NCBI RefSeq assembly: GCF_901709675.1
Contig: NC_051104.1
Location: forward strand, 2,711,501 to 2,775,500
DNA length: 64,000 bases
Reading direction: 5' to 3'
Source: Syngnathus acus
Lineage: Eukaryota; Chordata; Actinopteri; Syngnathiformes; Syngnathidae
Shown: positions 58,178 to 64,000 of the stretch, one piece after another
Layout: every line of letters starts with the position of its first letter
How positions within the stretch are numbered: the stretch's first letter is position 1
Notes under the pieces: model-generated
Database searches by the model: none
What the model was told of the DNA's origin: nothing
What the model saw: only the letters and a program-made list of their open reading frames with translations
Program-made: the position numbers and the translations under genes

Positions 58178-61100
58178 CAAAATTAGCCTATAATTACTTG
58201 ACAAAACCAATTCATCTCACCCAAGTTGCAGCTAATTAGCATAGCATTAGCACCACTTTAAAGTTTGTGGCAAAAGTCGCAAGTAATTAGCGTAGCCGCA
58301 CGCGTCGCTGAATGTCATTGATCCCGGGCGTCATTATCTTAATTGTCATTCATCGCCATCACCGGCGGATAAATAAACACGGGACGCAACCTTGAGTCGT
58401 CGTTTTCCCCGCTTTGTTGATCAATAACTCGACTGATTAGCAGCAAAGTCAACAAGCAGCAGAAATGTTTCATAGCAGACAAATGACGAATCAAGTTTTG
58501 TTTGCATGGTGAAGATGAATAACCAGCAAGGACAGACTTAAGAAACTGAGTGGGCAACTTTTGCAATACAGCAAGACCTTGGCAAAAAGGCCTACAAGAC
58601 CTATGGAGCAGGTGTTGAGCACAGCCACACTTATCAGTGGGTGTGTACACTTATGCAACCTCATGATCTTCGGTCGCTCTCGCCACAGCCCCGCCCTCTC
58701 AACCCTCAACCTTGCCCAACCTGCGCGTGCGCGAGTGCGCGTGCGCGCCGGAGGCAGGCAGGCGGGCAGGGAGGGCGTTTCCGCCTGACTAGAGGCGGCC
58801 GCCTGCTCTGCGCCTTGCTCATGTTCCTCTCGTCTTGTTTTGTTGCCTTCCTTCGCGTTCACACGACGGCGAGGACCACAAACGCGCAAGCACACGCACG
58901 CACGCTCGCATTACCGCACGAGGTGAGTCGCTTCTTTTTGCGCTTCATCATCAACATTTGTGTCCTTTTGATTTTTGTTCCGATCTACTGTCACGATTTA
59001 TTTCTTAGCCTGGGGGGTGTGTGAGCGCATGTGGGCGTTTGTTTTCGTCCTGGGCTATTGTGTCTGGAGCAAATGGTGTGTTCACGTTCATGCAAAAATT
59101 TGCTTTGTGCGGTGCGCTTGTGAATAGCGCGTGCCGCGCGTGCACGTCTCCATTGTCCAGCACTGTGAGACAATCCGATAAAGTTGAAGTCATCAGCCCT
59201 CACAAGGAGCTTGATATTTTGATTCATTTATTTTTTATCCCAGCTCTTACCAGTGTGAAAGCTGGAATGAATCACGGGAGGTCACGTCAGGACGAGTTTG
59301 GAGGACCCCCCCCCACCCCCTCCGTGCACCCACAAAGTCTTTCTCTTGAAATAACAAGCTGGATGTTCTCCCACTTTGAGGAAGTCTCGACTTAATCTTG
59401 CTGTGTAATTGCCTGCAGGATTACGGCGATTTAACACAACGTCCCTGGCAGCTCTCTGCTTCTTGACGACAACTCGGACTCAGTGTGTGTGCGTGAGTGC
59501 CAAATGAGACGTTTGTGAGTCAGCGAGAACATGCCAAACATTCCCCAGTTTGTTGTTTTCCTTTTGCTAATCTCAAGCAAGGCAATCATAAGTGGCCAAA
59601 GGGCTCCGAGGGGGCCGAATGCATCTCGAGGGCGAGCCCCGGTTAGTGCTAGAATGTCATGACCTCCCCCAAGGAGGTTTTTGCTTGATGATTATAAAAA
59701 AAACAGCAAGCTAACACGCTACAATTTGCTAGAGCTTCGGATCATGGACTGGACCTGTTAAAATCGCCACAGCGGGACGCCTGCGACCTTTCAATGCGAG
59801 ACGCCGATTGATTTTTTTGAGTGCGTCAGCTGATCTGCAAGCTTCAGTGTCACTCAGAACACAATCAAGATAACGAAGCCGATTGAGATCTGAATCGGGC
59901 CCGGCTGCCTATCCTCCCTCGTTCTCGTCATGCGCCTGAAGCAGATGGAGCCAGCGCCGGTTCTTTTTCTGACCGTCATTGACCTTGACTAATGAGGAGA
60001 AGGGCCGCGACCTGCCAGATGGGGAGCAGGAGGAATGCAAAAATAGAAAACATTTTTTCTGGCGTGCCGTCTTCCCGCACGTATGTTGATGTCAGGAAGA
60101 AAGCAGCTGATGACGGGCTGCTGTTGCTTCTGCTGCGTGACAGCACAAATCCAAAAAAGGTCAAGCCAGCCAACAGGTTGCAAGTCACCTGCGCCTCTCT
60201 CCGCTTTTTGAACAAATCAGATTGTGACGTAGACCCACTTTGGAGTTCACACCTGGTTTGCCGGCACATGGCAAGAGAAAATGTTATTAAAAGACTCGCC
60301 GCCCCGCCGCCGCGAGACCGAATGACGCCGCTAATGAGATCGAAAGCCCGCGGGCTGCCCGACTCCCGACTGCGCCGGCACGGAATCATTCAGTCTTTTA
60401 ATTGGCGGGATGGCGCTGCAGGAAAAGCAATCAGCCAGACGATGAAGACATGCATGCGTGTGTGAGGAGGCGGCTGAGCGCTACCACAACTTCTGATGTT
60501 GATCAAGTCTCCAAACTTCCTGTGCGCAGTTGTTCTTCCTGCGGGTTCTGAAACATTCGTGTCCAACAAAGACTCGACCTTAAGTCACCCGGGATGCCGC
60601 GACCCCACCGACGATAAACGCTCTGGCCGTCTTTTTTCAAATGTACGTATTTCTCTTTGCACCTGATGCAGATCCAAGTTCAGCCAAGGTCCGCTCTTTC
60701 TTATCTGCTTTCTGTGAACATATCTGCGGAGTCGATTGCGGCAATAAATCTTCACTGATGGCTTTGCGCGCTTTTAAAGTGACAAGTCTTTATCTTCTTG
60801 ATGATCCCATGTTTACTGTGATGGATTTGTGCCTATCCATTATCGGGACCAGCAATCAATCGAACGTGTCGACCTTTTGTCGTCTTTTCCTGCCGACATC
60901 CTGACATCGGTATGAAATATCTCGTCACCGTGTAAATCTATCTCCACGTGAGAGCAATCGTCTGGATTTCAAATCACGAGGTGATTTTACGTCACACGGA
61001 CACGTTTCGATGGTGTGACCTTCAAAAGGCCGTCTTCTCCTGTTGCACAGCGAGTCCCAGTGCGACCCCGATGGAGCGGCCGCATGCACTTGGCAAACGC

Positions 61101-62564
61101 GACGTCGTAAAATAAAGCAATTAATGTTTATCAGCCTCAGTTTCATGAATGATCGACCTTCATTGTTGCGCTATTCTTCTTTGCTCCTTGTTATCTTTGA
61201 GGGCATGCGGCGCCTCCTGTCAGAGCTCCTCGTCCCTGCCGCCGTTTGCCGTGGACATGCGTGCTAACAGGAACATGCGTTCGTCACGGCAAGCGCCGGG
61301 AAGAGTCAGCGTGACATTTGCTTGACATTTTTAGCTGGGGGTGCTCACATTTAACGAGCTGCGCTCGCTTCTTGCAGGTATTTTGCTGCTTCCTCGCAGT
61401 CTTTGGACAGTGTGTGTGCGTGTGTGTGTGTGTGCTGCCAGCCATGTTGGTTATTTTTAACTCGTGCACTTTCCCTTTGGCTGATTGTATGTGGATACCC
61501 TGAGGGAATATACGTGTGTGTGTGTTTGCGTGTGTGTGTGGGTGTGTGCCTGTGTGTGGGTGTGTGTGTGCCACCTGCACACAATGACGTCATGACCACC
61601 CTCTGGTGAAATTATTCTTACGCAGACTGGGGACAAAAATAAATAGATAAAATAACAAAATACATGTATATTTTTATACATGTCTATATTATATATATAT
61701 ATATTTATACAGAACATTAGAGTTTTTATTTGATTTGTTTATTTATTTATGATCTTGTCTAGTAGCACGTGCATGTATGTGTGTTTTAAATAGGACATAC
61801 AAAGTAGGTTGAAGTCGTAAATCAAATGACATCACTGTTTGCTTGCCTGATGCTTAACAGCGCCCCTAGAGGCGCACGTTTCCATTGACGGTTGTCATGG
61901 TTACGCCACACCGATTTCCACATCAATCACCTGCGTTACAACATATTTCCTCTGGGCGAAAAATTGACGCTTGGAAATTTATTTGGGGAGTTATGCTTGT
62001 AACGAATATTTTGAAATGTAAAAGTTTAGTTTGGTTTAGTTGTCCTTTAATGTCTTTGAGTCCCCCAGATTCATGAAAGGATGGCTGAAAAGAAACGAGT
62101 CAGCACACTTCACACTTCTTTACCACCACTCCCTCCCTTTGAGAAAAATGAGAAAGCAAAAGAAAGAGGACAAGATAGAGCGAGGGAACGAGAGTGACCC
62201 CCCCCCTTTTTTTTTTCCCCCTGCAAATGTCTGTCTCTGATTGTTTCTCTTGAAATGATTTTCACGGCCATTGAAGCGGGCAGATTGCTGACTCAGCATT
62301 TTTCACGCTCACTCGCCACCAACCCGTGAGTCGGCACTTTTGGACCAACTCTCAGCGGCCGCACTGACCTCCCCTCGCAAAGCAAACGAGTGATGGTCAC
62401 GCTCATGGATGGGGTAGGGTTTCAAGATAGGCTATTAGGAGCCCTAACCCCAAACGGATTCAAGTTTTAAACCGGATTTGGCGTTTTCTCTTATCCTATC
62501 GTCAGGGTATTTAATTTGCAGTCCGAATTTGAATGTGCTCACGCGGCATGTCTTTTTCTCGCAG
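58178..62564. other. Upstream region of rnf152
   Basis: No coding exon supported. A CpG- and GCGC-rich block at about 58680-58921 ends in a consensus donor (GAG|GTGAGT) and could be a non-coding first exon of rnf152. GT microsatellites lie at about 61413-61432 and 61513-61571, and an AT repeat at about 61686-61704. C/T runs at about 62197-62221. Confidence 0.4.
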
Positions 62565-62597
62565 ATGGACGAGCATGTCGCCGGCAGCAGACCGTGA
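62565..62597 (+). other. Upstream ORF in rnf152 5' UTR
   Basis: A good acceptor (TTTTTCTCGCAG) is followed directly by ATG and ten codons before TGA, 120 bp upstream of the rnf152 start. If the exon is used as drawn, this uORF could dampen translation. Inference. Confidence 0.35.
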
Positions 62598-62717
62598 CGT
62601 CGCCGCGACGCCATCCAACTTGTCGGCGGAGCGTCGATTCAGGACGAGGACGTTTTCCGAAGCCCCCTCTGGGGTTAATTGATATCAGAAGCAATCATCG
62701 AGGGATTGTATGGACTC

Positions 62718-63323
62718 ATGGAGACTCTATCCCAAGATTCCTTGCTGGAATGCCAGATCTGCTTCAACTACTTCAGCCCGCGGAGGCGGCCCAAGCTGCT
62801 GGACTGCCGCCACACGTGCTGCTCGGTGTGCCTGTCGCAGATGCGCGGCAGCCACAAGGAGCTCCGCTGCCCGTGGTGCCGTGGCGTGACCAAACTGCCG
62901 CCCGGCCTGTCGGTGGCGCACCTGCCCGACGACCCCGAGGCGGTGGCCGCGGTGGCCATCCCGCGCATCTCCGAGCGCACGCCCGTCTTCATCCACCTGC
63001 CCGGCAGCGGCTGCTACGTGCTGCCGCTACCCGGCCCCGAAGAACACGCGCCCGACCTGCTGGCGTGCCGCTTCCTGCCGGGCGGCGGGCAGAAGGGCGT
63101 GGCGGTGGTGAGCGTGCCCGAGGAGCGCCCCCTGGGGGCACTTTTGGAGCTGGACGACGGGGAGGGGGAGCGGCGGGTTGGCGTGCCGGCGGCCAAGGGC
63201 TCAGCCTGGTCGGGCGTGTGCACGGTGGTACTGGTGGCGTGCGTGCTGCTCTTTCTGCTCGCCATCGTGCTGCACAACATGTCGTGCATCTCCAAGCGCT
63301 TCACCGTCATCTCCTGCGGATGA
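62718..63323 (+). CDS. rnf152: E3 ubiquitin ligase RNF152 (lysosomal)
   Basis: Tail-anchored RING E3 on lysosomes; the mammalian protein ubiquitinates RagA and restrains mTORC1 under amino-acid starvation. Single coding exon, 201 aa (human 203). The RING finger is at residues about 12-55 with CQIC, CRHTCCSVC and CPWC as zinc ligands. The start METLSQDSLLECQICFNYFS equals the human N-terminus, and a TAA lies in frame 39 bp upstream. A transmembrane helix lies near residues 168-186 (VCTVVLVACVLLFLLAIVL), followed by the invariant tail HNMSCISKRFTVISCG. The middle linker is GC-rich and more diverged. The coding region is intronless, as in mammals. Confidence 0.97.
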   Translation: METLSQDSLLECQICFNYFSPRRRPKLLDCRHTCCSVCLSQMRGSHKELRCPWCRGVTKLPPGLSVAHLPDDPEAVAAVAIPRISERTPVFIHLPGSGCYVLPLPGPEEHAPDLLACRFLPGGGQKGVAVVSVPEERPLGALLELDDGEGERRVGVPAAKGSAWSGVCTVVLVACVLLFLLAIVLHNMSCISKRFTVISCG

Positions 63324-63563
63324 ACTTCTGCCGGGCTCACCTTTGACCCGCCAAACAACCTTCTCCCTCGGAGATGAAACATTCCTGAACAAACGCTCTC
63401 ATGACCTCATCCGGACTTTCCGTTGACCCTTTGGTGATTCTAGGCTCAGGCTCGTCTGATTGGTCGTTAGTTTGTGATTGATTAGTTCAAGTGCATCGGG
63501 ACTTGGACTCCCAAATGAGTGGGAAAGGACAACGCCTCCGTGTGACTAGTCCACCGTGTTGTC

Positions 63564-63569
63564 AATAAA
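63564..63569 (+). terminator. rnf152: rnf152 poly(A) signal
   Basis: AATAAA 241 bp after the stop codon. Confidence 0.7.
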
Positions 63570-63589
63570 GTTGCGGTGTTAGAAGACAA

Positions 63590-64000
63590 AACGGGACGTC
63601 TTTCTTCATTGGTGTTCACTCATGCCTCCATGCTATTTTTGAACGGTGTCCATTTCAAGTGACACGCTGCTCTGAGACATTTTGGAGCCGTTGCCAAAAC
63701 GTCACACAAAAAACAGGACGTATGTTTCTCATTCATGTGAAGCTATTTCCTTCCTCCCTTGATGGAGCTCTGGAGATTCCTCAGGAGATGCTGAAATGAA
63801 GCCGCTGACCAAAGTTGATGTCCGAGGCTCCCGAGATGATGAAAAGCACTACTAGTACACATCATAACACCAAAGTAGCTTTTAAGCATTTTATTAGCAA
63901 GAATACAAAAAAGTATCGGCATTCGCATACTACTTTAGCGTAGCATGAGCAACCCCACGTGTTCAAGTAAAAAGATCCAAAATTACCCTCACAGTTTTTC
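63590..64000. other. Downstream flank of rnf152
   Basis: No coding exon. A minus-strand AATAAA (TTTATT on plus, about 63889-63894) could be the 3' end of a gene entering from the right, but nothing in the window tests this. Confidence 0.3.

Noticed and set aside
59976-60465. Overlapping open frames of 137 and 157 codons on opposite strands
   Set aside because: No homology or domain recognised and no splice context; treated as chance in GC-richer sequence.
62516-63346. 276-codon open frame overlapping rnf152
   Set aside because: Arg/Ala/Pro-rich out-of-frame translation of GC-rich coding DNA; the rnf152 frame matches the known protein end to end.

Overview
This is an intron-rich vertebrate nuclear sequence with short introns, CA/GT and tetranucleotide microsatellites, small hAT and pogo-like MITEs and a tRNA-derived SINE. 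It encodes Bucky ball-type germ-plasm proteins. Together these point to a teleost with a compact genome, probably a percomorph; I cannot name the species from sequence alone. Eleven protein genes could be resolved to exon level. In every case the spliced exons keep frame and the deduced protein length is close to that of the known orthologue.

Layout. (1) 1-16.4 kb: tnfsf10 (TRAIL ligand, minus) and nceh1 (neutral cholesterol ester hydrolase, minus), which are neighbours in human 3q26. They are separated by a 6.7 kb repeat-rich gap with two inverted pogo-like MITEs, a hAT MITE, a SINE fragment and long microsatellites. (2) 17.6-32.0 kb: emc9 (plus), irf9 (minus), rnf31/HOIP (minus) and psme2 (plus), the same set as the human 14q12 cluster. 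rnf31 and psme2 share a divergent promoter. (3) 32.2-42.7 kb: lsm5 (minus), avl9 (plus) and kbtbd2 (minus), the human 7p14.3 set. psme2 and lsm5 end tail-to-tail with poly(A) signals only about 40 bp apart. (4) 44.8-55.4 kb: bucky ball (buc, plus), aurora kinase B (aurkb, minus) and a second, divergent buc-like gene (plus). (5) 55-64 kb: a gene-poor stretch with a young SINE, then the intronless coding region of rnf152 (lysosomal RING E3).

Functional themes. The left half is rich in cell-death and interferon biology: TRAIL signals to death receptors, IRF9 is the DNA-binding subunit of ISGF3, HOIP is the linear-ubiquitin ligase downstream of TNF-family and innate receptors, and PSME2 is PA28-beta of the interferon-induced proteasome cap. 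The right half is maternal/germline and mitotic: two Buc proteins, which are disordered scaffolds of germ plasm and the Balbiani body, flank the kinase of the chromosomal passenger complex. The most interesting feature is this buc-aurkb-buc arrangement. The two Buc genes share an all-phase-1 exon design and a tiny terminal exon but have diverged strongly, and a ~180 bp direct repeat brackets aurkb.
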